64,000 nt of DNA from assembly GCA_900491605.1 (NCBI GenBank), contig UESW01001878.1, positions 226,411-290,410 on the forward strand, given 5' to 3'. How positions within the stretch are numbered: position 1 is the first letter of the stretch; every line of letters begins with the position of its first letter. The notes beneath the pieces are model-generated. The model did not search any database, was not told where the DNA came from, and saw nothing but the letters and a program-made list of their open reading frames with translations. This DNA is from Calamus simplicifolius (taxonomy: Eukaryota; Streptophyta; Magnoliopsida; Arecales; Arecaceae). This document shows positions 35,384 to 45,860 of the stretch, in pieces. Made by a program: the position numbers and the translations under genes.

Positions 35384-35735
35384 TGGACCGCTTGGGCTAG
35401 GGCCGAGAGATATGGATCGCTCGGATTAGGACCGAGACATATGGATCGCTCGGCCTAGGACCGAGACATAGGGATCGCTCGGGCTGGGGATGAGAGATAG
35501 GGATAGCTCGGACTAGGGCCGAGAGATAGGGATCGCTTGGGCTGGGACCGAGACATATGGATCGCTCAAAGTAGGACCGAGATATATGGATCGCTCGGCC
35601 TAGGACCGAGACATAGGGATCACTCGGGCTGGGGCCGAGAGATAGGGATAGCTCGGGCTAGGGCCGAAAGATAGGGATCGCTCGGACTAGAACCGAGATA
35701 TATGGATCGCTCGGCCTAGGACCAAGACATAGAGA
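35384..35735. repeat. 29-bp tandem array in LTR (about 12 units)
   Basis: The unit is GATCGCTCGGCCTAGGACCG plus AGACATATG. Each unit holds CTCGG...CCGAG, an inverted pair. The other LTR has a matching array at about 49020-49350. Confidence 0.9.
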
Positions 35736-35907
35736 TGTAATCCATACCCGAAGAATCCTTGGTTCTCCGAGGGGCTAAGGTGCCTCGATCCACCGAGGTA
35801 TAATGGTTGGTTCATTTCTTGCGGGCACCGCGCAGTGAGTGGGAGTCAGGGTTGATCTAACCCCTTGTACGGTTATCAATGCAATAACGATTTTACCCCT
35901 CAATACA

Positions 35908-35925
35908 TGCCCCCCACTCCCTAGT
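35908..35925 (-). other. Polypurine tract
   Basis: The minus strand reads CTAGGGAGTGGGGGGCA directly before the 3' LTR, almost the same as the tract of the 2.8-kb element at 1234-1250. Confidence 0.7.
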
Positions 35926-36308
35926 TCGAAGCGTAGGTTCGGGCGCAAGGAGTATAGCCCTAGGTGGCACGATTCGGATGGAGGGATCTGGATTTGACAA
36001 CCTGCGTAATGATGCCCCAATTAATGTCGCGCGGCTGCCCTGCCTTTACGGGACGGATCCATCGTTTCTTAGGACAACAGTCGGGGAAGCACCACGTAGC
36101 AAATCCCGATTTTCACGGCGCCTACGATGGTGGTTTCGGGTATCTCGGTTGAGACGCCTTATCTTCCTTTTGAAGTGGTTTCTTTTGGGGGAAAGCAAGG
36201 TCGAAGCAGTGCCATTCCTGTTTGCAGTGCTTTCTCATTTCTTCTTGGATTATTTTGTTCCTCTGCTTCTTCTGTAACCCCATTCGGTGTCCCTTTTGAC
36301 CTAGCAGC

Positions 36309-38974
36309 ATGGTGAGTCCTAGCGACATGGTTTTAGAGATTGTTGCCGAGGACTTGGGAAGAATACGCCAGAAGTATGGCGTTCCTTCGAATGTCCTTTT
36401 GCGATTGCCGGAACCCGAGCATAGGGTCTTGCAGGAACTAGAGCATGGGATTTTTCTTTATGAAGATAGCCTGAAGGTAGGCCTCCAGTTTTCCCTTCAC
36501 CCTCTGGTGAAGAAGATTATGAGGTTTTACAACATTTTTCCAACAATGGTGGCTCCTAACAGCTGGCGCAGTATCGTCGGGTTTATCTCGATGTGTAGCC
36601 AGGTTTAGGTAATAGCAACTCTTCCTCTGTTCCGTGTCTGTTACTATTTGATGTCTGGGAGGAACTCGGAGTGGTCCTATATCGAACCTCGGAGATCGTT
36701 CAAGATGATAACGGATAGGCCGTCGTCCATAAAGGAGTGGAAGGTCCAATTTTTCATTGCCAAGGGGAACATCGGCTCCAACTTCCCGCGGGGATGGGAA
36801 AACTTTGTCAGGGACATGGAAGTGCATCCAGCTCTATCCGAACAGGAGAAGGAGGACCTAGAGGTCCTTCGTGATGGCCGAGTGTTTTTGGCTAATGACT
36901 TACTGTCGGAGGAAGCTCTTTTTGCCGTCGGGCTTAGCCCCATCGACACACAAGGTAAGTCCTCTCCTTTTTTCCCTTTCTATTGATTTCATTCGAGCAA
37001 GTATATCTCGGTTTGATCATTCGCCCACTATGCTTGCAGCCAAGAGATCTGCGCTGGCGGGCCGTATAAAGAAGGAGTTGAGCAAGCGCCCAAAAGAGAC
37101 GGTAGTGAGGAAAGATGCAAGTATGAGAAGAAGGTTCGCCTTTCTGAAGAGCACTCGCCGAAGGCCGGGAGAGTCAAGGTTAGCCCGCGCTCCTTGTCAC
37201 CGAAGAAAGAGAAGGTGGGAGTGTCGGCGGTGAGAGAGGGATTTTGTTAGTTGGGGGAAGAAGTGATAGTCGTGACGGAGGAGCAGAGAGCAGAGGAGGA
37301 CTCAGGGAGGATCACTGAGATCCCTTATCCTTCGGTGGTGGAGATAGTAGACAGCTTGGACGAGGCTCCATTGGCTTGTCCGGCAGTCCCCTCTTCTGGA
37401 GATGAGTTGTTGCTAGGTTCGGCAAAGGTCGGTATCCCAGGGGTTCCCTTTCCTAGCGAGAAGATGTCTCTAGCTTCGGCAGGAGAAATGGAGGGGGCGA
37501 TTGTAGTCGCCGAGGCTCAGGATGAGCCTACCGTTGAAGGGCCTCCTTCGGAGGGATTAAGGAGCGGTGATGTTGGGCCGACAGTGGCGAAGGCTTGAGA
37601 GGAGTCTCCTGCTGGAGAGCTTCCTCCTGAAGAGGTTAAAGGAGCTGGTGAGAGGATCGAGGCTTTGGTGGAGCCCGTGGGTGCCTTTTGGTTGACTTGA
37701 TTGTGCTTTCTTACTTGTGTTTTGTTTCACAGAGCACTTTGATCACCAGGATGCTATGCTGGCGCTTGAACCTGGCAACAAAGGCCAGTGTCCAGGCCAA
37801 GAGAGTCAGCGCCGAACTCTGGTTGTGAGCAGAGGCATCTGATAAACTCGAATGTGTTCTGGATGTCACCAACGAGAACTTGGTGAAGGCGAGGGGATTG
37901 CATCAAGCTGCTCTCGACGAAGCATCCAGGCTGAGGCTCAAAGTTAGGGAGCTACGTGGGCTCCGGATGAGGTATGACGAAGCATGCTCGGAGCTATTGT
38001 GGTCAGATCTAGGCATGCTGGAGAAATGGAAACTGTTAAGAAACAATTTGATGAGAGTTGGGATAGGCTAAGGATAGATGCTGCTGAGGAGAGGAGTCGC
38101 CTGAATAGAATGCTTGGCGAGATGGAGGAGAAGATCTGGCAGCTACAACATTGCATTATTGCCAGGGATGGTAGGATCAAATGGAATTAGGAGAAAATAG
38201 CCAAGCTCAACGATGAGCTCTCTCAGTCCAGGGAGGAAGCTAATAATAGGCAGTCAAGAATCAATGACCTCAAGGATATGATCGAGCAGGTCAAGGCCGA
38301 TAAGCTGAGGGCCTTCGACGAGGTCGAGGAATTGATCGAGAGAATAGCCCGGCAGGAGGGAAAGGTACGATATCGTCTCTTTAAGTTTCCCTATTTTCTC
38401 ATTGTTGCACCGATTAATCCTGTGCTTACATATGGAGAAGGCAAAACTCGAGGGCTAAAGTCAATTAGAGACCCTGCAAGGAGAGATGGAATCGAGTCGC
38501 CGGAGGAGCTTGGAGCTCGAAGGCCAGGTCGCTGAGACCGAGAAGCAAGTTGCCTCACTTCGGAGTCAGGTTGCTGAGGCTAAAAGGCAACTCGCCCTAC
38601 TTTGGGGCGAACAGGATGCGACCTGTGCTGAGGCATTCCAGCTTGGCGTGGAGGAGGTTTGAGCCAGGATATCTTGGGAGCACCCGGAATGGGACCTTTC
38701 TTTCCTTGAGGTGGAGGGTCATGACGTGCAGACCCCAGGGACCAAGTTATCAGCAGAGACCGAATATGAAGAGGTCTTGGATATTGATGTAGATGCCCTC
38801 CTAGGGGCTGATGCAACTGTAGACTCGGGTGTGTATGATCGAAAGAGGGAGAGCCATCCGAGCGACGCAGGGGCGCCCGAGGCTCATCGATCGGCCACCT
38901 TCGAAGTGGGCGGACCGAGCCATGTTTCTCCAATGTCGGCCGCTGATGCCCCTAAGGTCGAGCTCGTGCCCTGA
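36309..38974 (+). pseudogene. Antisense gene of the Tat element ('transposase 28'/gypsy-type ORF), broken
   Basis: Runs opposite to gag-pol. ATG at 36309. Residues 61-93 contain FSLHPLVKKI and NSWRSIVGFI, the pattern of the 'putative gypsy type transposon' domain (Pfam PF04195), and the following part contains IKEWKVQFFIA. TAG at 36606-36608 breaks an otherwise continuous frame. CAAG|GTAAGT at 36954/36955 and TTGCAG at 37034-37039 outline an 85-bp intron. A second (about 37681-37732) and a third (about 38365-38440) are likely. Between them come a basic stretch, an acidic Glu-rich stretch with frameshifts and a stop at 37248, then Leu/Glu/Lys-rich coiled coil (about 37870-38650). The end is acidic, with stop at 38972-38974. 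The family's function is unknown. Introns imply transcription from the plus strand. This copy is not functional. Confidence 0.75.
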
Positions 38975-39041
38975 TAACTGAGGACCGGTTTGGATTTTGT
39001 ATTATTGTTTTTCTCTTTGTTGGCTGTCTATAGAAGACTTC

Positions 39042-39047
39042 AATAAA
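39042..39047 (+). terminator. Polyadenylation signal AATAAA after the antisense gene
   Basis: AATAAA lies 68 bp after the stop of the antisense gene, in T- and A-rich sequence, as expected for its 3' UTR. Confidence 0.55.
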
Positions 39048-39396
39048 ATTTAAAAATTTCCTTTGTTTCTATTATGCACCTTTTTCCTCTTTTCTGCATT
39101 ATTTCGAGGATATTTAATTCGAAGGAGTCTGACAGATCGAAGGGAGTCTGATCTTAAGAAGGGGGCACCTCTTGAGTGCCTCGTTGCTATTTATTGATCC
39201 TCTTCGGTGAGGGGGCGCAACTCTTCGTTTCCTGCGAGCACCCACTGAGGCGGTGATGCATGGCGAGTTTCCGCGATATGGCGTTGGAGTTGATGGCCCG
39301 GGCGATCGAAATACCTGCCAGAAGTAGTTTAAATATGGATGGGGGGATGCCATCGTTGATCACTTCTCCTGTTGACCTCCCAAAATTTAGGATAGT

Positions 39397-39746
39397 ATGA
39401 TGGCTTCTGAAAATGAAGGGGGGTCTACTGGAGCGCAGGTAATGGCGATAATGGCCACGGGGGGCAGGCCCCTCCGCGAGGGGGCCCCCATTGGAGCCGC
39501 ATTCTGATAACTATCGACAGGGAGGACCTGTCGTTGATGCTCACGGGCTGCGACTAACTCCGGAAGATGGTTGAAGAATACTTGGCCATCTCCACGAGGG
39601 AGCATGAGCTCCTTCGTCAGATCAATAGTCGGCTGGAAGGGCAAGTGGCGACTCTCCAGCAACAAATTGCTATTCTCACCGCCGAGCTAAGTTTACGGCA
39701 TGGGGAGAGCTCGACAGCGCCCGGTGGAGACGATAAGCCCCAATAA
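39397..39746 (+). pseudogene. Small plus-strand coiled-coil ORF (unit B), unrecognised
   Basis: Two adjacent ATGs (39397 and 39400) start MASENEGGSTGAQ, then the frame shifts. A Gly-rich stretch, then DREDLSLML, then a TAA, and a 59-codon open frame from ATG 39567 to TAA 39744-39746 follow. That last part contains REHELLRQINSRLEGQVA and TLQQQIAILTAELSL, a clear heptad-like Leu/Ile pattern, so a short coiled coil. The intact ancestor was probably a protein of about 115 residues. AATAAA follows 47 bp after the stop. I do not recognise the family. It lies between two other plus-strand units inside the Tat element and may be an accessory protein or a spliced piece of a larger gene. Confidence 0.45.
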
Positions 39747-39792
39747 GGGTTCGTGTGTCTTTTTCTTTTCTTTTGTTTTTCTTTTTATGATG

Positions 39793-39798
39793 AATAAA
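39793..39798 (+). terminator. Polyadenylation signal AATAAA after unit B
   Basis: GATGAATAAAAAAG lies shortly after the unit B stop and a T-rich run (about 39756-39786). Confidence 0.45.
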
Positions 39799-39949
39799 AA
39801 AGAAGTTTTGCAACTTTCGTGTTCGCTGCCATTTTTGAAATGTTCGTTCTCATCATGCGAGTCTTATGAGCGAACCACCCCCTTGGGGGATCTCTGGTGA
39901 TCTTTTTGAGACTAAGGTATGGTGTCCCCATTTTAGCCAAGGTAAGGGG

Positions 39950-40230
39950 AACTCATAAGTTCCAGTTGGAGTGTAGTATATCGCTCGGTTTTGCCGAAGC
40001 ATAAGGAGCATCCCGTTAGCGTTGGGGCGAGAGTAGCTATCTCAGTTTGGACCGGGGGATAAGGGAACGTTCGGTTTTTACCGAATCAAAAAGAGATACC
40101 TCGATTTTTTTCGAAGTAAGGAGACTATCTCGGCTTCGAGTCGAAGCAAAAAGTGATGTCTCGGTTTAGGCCAAAATATAATAGATGGTTCGGTTTTGGG
40201 CCGAAGCAGGAGATATCAATCTGGCCTTTG
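39950..40230. repeat. Short inverted motifs (TCGGTTT...CCGAAGC type)
   Basis: Six or more 35-50-bp blocks each contain TCGGTTTTGCCGAAGCA-like inverted words (for example near 39975, 40075, 40120 and 40190). They resemble degenerate tandem units like those in the LTRs. Confidence 0.5.
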
Positions 40231-40611
40231 TCGAAGTCGCAGGGCGGTGTGTTTTTATTGAGGAGTACTTGGCTTTTGTGCCTTTTTATTGCTCTGCCAG
40301 CGCTTTATCTTTTTCAAGGCGAGTTGGCTTTGCGTGGGTGACAAGCATCCAGCTTTCATTGGAGGATGTCTTTTTCAGTGGCGATTTCCCAGGCTCGTCC
40401 ATATCTCGAAGATTTGCAGGCGATTTTTCCGCATTTAAGGCTCTCGATTTGAGATCGTGGGGAGATCTTCTGCCTTCCATAATGACCTAAGGGGTGCGCT
40501 TGGCGTGCTCTGATGTGTATCTTCCTGTCCCGGTGTGCCACGTGGCACCACGACTTTGCCGTTTTGAATTTTAAGGGTTCCTTCCTTAATGGCCGCTCCC
40601 GCTCGACTGCC

Positions 40612-40620
40612 TATAAAAAA
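40612..40620 (+). promoter_or_regulatory. TATA box of plus-strand unit C
   Basis: CCTATAAAAAAGGGGGG lies about 70 bp before the first ATG of unit C. It faces away from the element's own LTR promoter and could drive a separate plus-strand transcript. Confidence 0.5.
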
Positions 40621-40680
40621 GGGGGGAGCAAACGGTGCATAAGCACCTTTCAAAGCCTTTTCTCTTCATAACTCGGAGAT

Positions 40681-41226
40681 ATGTCCATGGCCTTTTCTTT
40701 GAGGCCGAGAGCGGAGATGTCGAGTTGTTTCCCTTTTGGAGGTCAGCTTGACCCGATAGCTGGGGTGATGGAGGAGTTGCTGAAGAGCAGATGATCCTCA
40801 GAGGAGGTATCCCGGAGGTCATATGGAGAGCGCATGGGTTACCCACAGAGGTCATATGGGGAGCGCACGTACGCCTTTCTTGTGTGTCCTTTGTGGTCCG
40901 CCATGGGGACAACCAGAAATGCAAAGCACATGCAGTCCCCATGGGTTACATGAATTTCCCCTTCCCTCACATGATGAACTGAGGAACCCAATATGAGGGA
41001 ATGTGTTGGTCTGCTAGTCCCCTGTCTATGTCTCTGGGTAGCGGCTAGCAGCCCAGTATCCCACTATAGAGTGAAGGAGCCCTCAGCATCGGCATCCACA
41101 GGTCTTCAGCCCAGTTTGGGTCTTTTTACTTGTCCGTCCGAGGGATCAGCGACTCAACTGGAGTCGTATGATTTCTCTGATTTCTTGGATGCTGCAGCGA
41201 CACCAAAGGCCGAAGCTGCTTTTTAA
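40681..41226 (+). pseudogene. Plus-strand mini-gene (unit C), unrecognised
   Basis: An ATG at 40681 opens 37 codons (MSMAFSLRPRAEMSSC, then DPIAGVMEELLKSR) to TGA at 40792-40794. A second open frame of 77 codons, 40993-41226, ends LESYDFSDFLDAAATPKAEAAF-like: acidic and Ser/Ala-rich, similar in flavour to the end of the larger antisense gene. CCCAG before 41060 and similar sites could join the two by splicing, but no intron is certain. GAGGTCATATGG-GAGCGCA is repeated within (about 40816 and 40850). A TATA box 70 bp upstream and AATAAA 78 bp downstream give it the layout of a small independent gene. I do not recognise the protein. It may be degenerate. Confidence 0.4.
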
Positions 41227-41303
41227 TTCATTTGTTTTTACTTCCTGCGCTGTAGTGTGCTTGTAATACCTCTTCAGAGGTTGTATTTCTCATCGATTAA
41301 CAG

Positions 41304-41309
41304 AATAAA
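41304..41309 (+). terminator. Polyadenylation signal AATAAA after unit C
   Basis: CAGAATAAAGAAAG lies 78 bp after the unit C stop and is followed by a T-rich stretch. Confidence 0.45.
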
Positions 41310-41689
41310 GAAAGTTTTTTGTTCTTTCTTTTTTCAAATGTCTGCTTTTCCCTTTTGGCTTGACTATGCAGTCTTGTCCGTTTTAGGCTTACCGAGTCAT
41401 GCTCGGCTCGTAAACCTTCGATTGTGCTTGGGTAGCCCTGCCTTCATTAGGCAATTTCATAGTGTTTGACCCCCTTCAGATGAGGCACTGATCTCTGTTC
41501 AAGTCAGAGGGAGGCTTGGGCGACCTTACCGATTCACAAGATAGGCGCTGCCCGATAAAAAGGGGCTACTGATGAGCAGAGAGGGATTGCTTACTTGCGC
41601 CGAAGTATGATAAGATGTATCAGTTGCACTAAAATGTCTGAGAAATCAACTGGCCTTGCTGTTACTACAGAATCGCTGGGGCCACTTGG

Positions 41690-42010
41690 CTTTGTCCAAG
41701 GCTTCAAAGATTAATAAGAAATTCCATTCGGCTTTGGCCGAGGGTTCAAAGATCAATAAGAAATTCCATTCGGCTTTTGCCGAGGGTTCTGATATGTCAT
41801 TCGGTCTTGGCCGAGGTTTCTTTTAATAAGAGATACACTTCGGCTTTGGCCAAGGCTTTTGATAATAAGAGATGCACTTCGGCTCTGGCCGAGGCTTTGG
41901 GAAGCCATTCGGGCATGACGAGACTTTGGGAAGCTACTCAAGCATGACAAGGCTTTAGGAACCATAGAGTGTATACTTGGTGGCGCCATGGCACGGGGAA
42001 CATTGCTCGG
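41690..42010. repeat. Degenerate repeats with CGGCTTTGGCCGAGG motif
   Basis: TTCGGCTTTGGCCGAGG-type words recur with about 40-50-bp spacing (for example near 41728, 41771, 41801, 41849 and 41878), alternating with AATAAGAGATGCAC-like words. Confidence 0.65.
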
Positions 42011-42180
42011 CCCTGCCAAAGTTCAGAGACTATTTGGAGATCACTTGATTCGGCCGGGGCTCGTAAGCTGCCCGAATTCGATCAAGGCTTTTACGCCGTT
42101 TGGCCCGGCCAGGGCTTGTAAGCTGCCCAAATCCAGCCAAAGGCTTGCAGATCACTTGGCTCCCAACCGTACTGGGAGTG

Positions 42181-42690
42181 CTCGGCCATACCGAGTCTTT
42201 GTGGAATAGGACTCGGCCCAGCCCAGGTACGAAGATTTAGCTTGGCCCTCGGGCATACCGGGAGTGCTCGGCCATACCGAGTCTCTGTGGAATAGGACTC
42301 GGCCCAGCCGAGGTATGGAGATTTAGCTTGGCCCCCGGGCGTACCGGGAGTGCTCGGCCATACCGAGTCTCTGTAGAATAGGACTCGGCTTAGCCGAGGT
42401 ACGGAGATTTAGCTTGGCCCTCGGGCGTACCGGGAGTGCTCGGCCATACCGAGTCTTTGTGGAATAGGACTTGGCCCAGCTGAGGTACAAAGATTTAGCT
42501 TGGCCCCCGGGCATACCGGGAGTGCTCGACCATACAGAGTCTTTGTGGAATAGGACTTGGCCCAGCCGAGGTACGAGATTTAGCTTGGCGCCCGGGCGTA
42601 CCGGGAGTGCTCGGCCATATCAAGTCTTTGTGGAATAGGAGTCGGCCCAGCCAAGGTACGAAGATTTCCTGCTCAAGGAGGTAGCTCGGT
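42181..42690. repeat. 86-bp tandem array (about 6 units)
   Basis: CTCGGCCATACCGAGTCT recurs at 42181, 42267, 42353, 42439, 42525 and 42610. Each unit has three inverted pairs: CTCGG..CCGAG, CTCGGCCCAGCCGAG and CCGGGCGTACCGG. Confidence 0.9.
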
Positions 42691-42823
42691 AGTACCGAGA
42701 ATTGGTAAGCAGCATATGTTTTTCATTATGACTTTTCAGAAAAATAATTGTAGCGATCATGCCGCGGATCATAGAAACAAGATGCCAATACTATAAAAGG
42801 GGCAAGTCTATAGAAAGCGTACC

Positions 42824-43980
42824 TTACTGATGGTATATGCGGAGATTGTCTGAATTCCATGTCCGAGGAATAGATTTTTCGTTCAGATCCTGGAGCTTAT
42901 AGGTACTGAGCCCGATGACTTCCTCCACTTGATAGGGGCCTTCCCAGTTCGGAGATAGCTTTTCTTGTTTCAGTGGTTTGGAGATGGATGCTTTCCGGAG
43001 GACAAGATCGCCGGGCGAGAAAGATTTTCCTTTGACTCTAGAGACGTGATAGCGAGCCACTCTTTGTTGATAGGTAGCTACTCTGATCTGAGCTTTCTCT
43101 CTGATCTCCTCCACTAGGTCAAGGTTGGTGCGGAGCTGCTCATCATTAGCCTCCTCTGAGTAGCTCTCCACCTGCGGAGAGGGGAGTCCTACCTCCATGG
43201 GGATGACGGCTTCTGTGCCAAAGGCCATCCGGAACGGGGTCTCACCTGTGGGAACTCTCTGGGTGGTGCGGTAGGCCCATAGGACATGGTGAAGTTCGTC
43301 CGCCCATCTGCCTCGGGCTCTTCTAGCCGAGCCTTGATCCCTTGAAGTATGGTCCGATTAGTTACTTCGGCTTCTCCGTTGGCTTGCGGATGCCCGACTG
43401 ATGTGAGGCGGTGACAGATTCCATGCTCCTCACAGAACTCTCGGAACCTAGGGTTATCAAACTGCTTTCCATTATCGGTGATGATGGTATGCGGGAGGCC
43501 AAAGCGACAAATAATGGATCTCCACATGAAGTCCTTAGCCCGAGCTTCGGTTATCTGGGCAACTGCCTCGGCCTCGACCTACTTGGTGAAGTAGTCAAGG
43601 GCGACAAATAAGAACTTTCTCTATCCTGTGGCGAGGGAAAATAGGCCAAGGATGTTCATCCCCCACTTAGCAAAGGGCCAAGCGGAGGAAATAGGGACCA
43701 AGCTGGTGGAGGAGAGCCTCTGAATATTAGAATGTCTCTGACAAGGGTCGCAAGCTCAGACGAGATCGCCAGCATCCTTTTGCATGGTGGGCCAATAATA
43801 CCCCTGGCGCAGCACCTTGTGGCATAAGGATTGGCTCCCCAAGTGGTTGCCACAAATTCCCTCATGCACTTCCCGAAGAGCATAATCAGCCTCAGATGGG
43901 CGAAGGCACTTAAGCAGCGGCATGGAGAAGGACCACTTATGCAGTTGGTCATCGATCAGCACATAATGGGTGGCCTGCAA
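42824..43980 (-). pseudogene. Integrase region of the Tat element, broken
   Basis: On the minus strand, HEGICGNHLGS and a later CDPC-type pair give the N-terminal HHCC zinc-binding module, with a stop within it near 43755. The catalytic core shows ITDNGKQF (second Asp) and HPQANGEAE (Glu). The first Asp lies in a stretch with changes near 43650. A frameshift near 43210 separates the core from the C-terminal part, 43228 to 42824, which ends LRIYHQ and contains PGDLVLRK and LSPNWEGPYQV, as usual for gypsy integrases. Integrase would insert the DNA copy into the genome. This copy is inactive because of the stops and the frameshift. Confidence 0.88.
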
Positions 43981-44052
43981 TTTCAGCTTTCTTGCTTCCT
44001 TTTGGTCAGCTGGGAGCGACCCTTCTTTAAGATACTTAAATATGGGGTTGAA

Positions 44053-44760
44053 CTAGGATGGTTCGACCTCGACCTGCATCACTCGGTCAGCCTCCGCGAT
44101 GCTGGACTTTTCTAGAATCTCTAGGGGAAACTTTCGCTCGGAATCCATCGATTTCGTGGTTGCCAGCCGGGACAATAGGTCGACGCATGCATTCTCGGAT
44201 CTTGGGATCTGAATGACTTCAAACTCGGAGAAATGGGAAAGTAAGTCCCGCACCTCTTGAAGATACCGAATCATGTTCGGCTCCCGGGCCTCGAACTCGC
44301 CCTACATGTCACCGGCCACTAACTGAGAGTCGATAAAGGCATTTAGCTTCTTCACTTTAAGGTCACGGGCAATTCGGAGTCCAGCAAGCAGAGCATCATA
44401 CTCGGCTTCATTATTGAAGGCTGAGAAGGAGAAGCGAACGTTGTATTCGAAGGTCGACCCCTCTGGGCTGGTGAGGATTAAGCCAGCACCAGAGCCATTG
44501 GCATTAGATGATCAATCAACGTAGAGAAGCCATAGGGCATCAGATCTCGGATGCTCAGAGGAGTCCGGAGTGGAGCCATCCTCAGGGATAGTGCATTCAT
44601 GGAGGAAATCAGCTAGAACTTGGGCTTTGATAGCCGGGCGAGGTGGGTATCGGATGTCATGCTCGCTTAGCTCAACAGCCCATTTGGTCATTCTCCCTGA
44701 TGTCTCCGGACGATGGACCATCGCTTTGATGGATTGGTCGGTCAGGACTATCACAGAATG
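44053..44760 (-). pseudogene. Dual RNase H region of the Tat element, broken
   Basis: The part at 44754-44512 (VLTDQSIKAMVHRPETSGRM, then KAQVLADFL) is the end of the gypsy RNase H and its linker. It runs into LWLLYVD, then a stop where the second RNase H would continue with Gly. Downstream words (EAEYDALLAGL near 44410, FIDSQLVAGD near 44330, RSENACVDLLSRLA near 44160-44195) mark a second, archaeal-type RNase H with Glu and Asp catalytic residues. A second stop lies near 44305. Two RNase H domains between RT and integrase are diagnostic of the Tat lineage. The enzyme removes RNA from RNA/DNA hybrids. Confidence 0.82.
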
Positions 44761-45018
44761 TGCTTGGAAATACGGTCGCGGCTTTCAGACCGATGTTATC
44801 AGGGCCAAAACAAACTTCTCGATCTGGGTGTACCTTGTCTTGGCGTCTCGGAGCAGTTTGCTGACATAATATATTGGCTTTTGGGTCTTATTCTCTTCTT
44901 TGACCAATACTGAGCCAATGGCGCCTTCTGAAATTGCTACGTACAAGAACAATATTTCCTCCGGATTCAGACTACTGAGGAGGGATGGAGAGCCGAGATA
45001 CCTTTTGAGGTCCTCGAA

Positions 45019-45860
45019 CTATTTCTGACACTCAGGAGACCATTGGAAATTCTTAGCTGATAGGAGAGCTTTGAAGAAAGGGAGGCATCTCTCGGCTGAC
45101 CGAACCATGAAGCGGTTGAGGGCCGCGATTCTCCTAGTCAGGCACTGGACTTCCTTGACGGATGCTGGAGGTGCCATTTGCTGAAGGGCCTGGATCTTCT
45201 GCGGATTGGCCTCAATGCCTCGTTGGGAAACCATGAAGCCTAGAAACTTCCCAGAATTGACGTGAAGGCGCACTTAGTCAGGTTGAGCTTCATTTGATAT
45301 TTTTGAAGCATCGCGAAGCTCTCCGAGAGATCCTTAATGTGCTGGGATGCTTCTTTACTTTTGACCAGCATGTCGTCGACGTACACCTCCATGTTACGGC
45401 CGATCTGCTCCTTAAAGACCTTGTTAACTAGCCTTTGGTAAGTAGCACCTGCATTTTTCAGACTGAAAGACATGACACGGTAACAATAAGTACCTCGGTC
45501 GGTTATGAAAGTGGTCTTCTCTTCATCCTCGGGCGCCATCCGGATTTGGTTATAGCCTTAATAGGCATCCATGAAGGCCAGCATCTGGTGACCCGAAGTA
45601 GCATCTACAAGCTAGTCGATCCGGGGGAGAGGGAAGCTGTCCTTCGGGCATGCTTTGTTGAGGTCGGTGAAATCGATGCAGATCCGACACTTGCCGTTCA
45701 ACTTCTTCACCATAACAACATTTGACAGCCAGCTAGGATAGTTTACCTTCCGAATGAAATTCGCCTTGATAAGCTTGTCGACTTCTTCCTCAATAGCCTT
45801 CTGTCGCTCAGGGGCGAAGCTCCTTTTCTTCTACTTAATGGGCCGGGACATCTCGTCTAC
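45019..45860 (-). pseudogene. Reverse transcriptase of the Tat element, broken
   Basis: Minus-strand words in order: FIRKVNYPSWLSN, CRICIDFTDLNKACPKD, MAFMDAY-like followed by a stop (near 45557), then RMAPEDEEKTTF, AGATYQRLVNK, and the catalytic YVDDMLVKSK near 45370. A frameshift near 45250 moves the frame to GFMVSQRGIEANPQKI and the RNase H linker, ending at a stop at 45019. The catalytic YVDD is intact but the enzyme cannot be made whole. It would copy the element's RNA into DNA in the cytoplasmic particle. Confidence 0.88.

Larger units (their letters stand above)
34650..35907 (-). repeat. 3' LTR of the Tat element
   Basis: Begins TATTGTTGCTGG (the partner has TGTTGTTGCTGG, so TG has become TA) and ends CCTCAATACA. 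Contains a TATA box, a 29-bp array and TGCCTCG...CCAAGG-type inverted motifs. Confidence 0.88.

Noticed and set aside
42323..42514. Open frames in the 86-bp array
   Set aside because: Repeat translation. The array lies between integrase and the antisense units.
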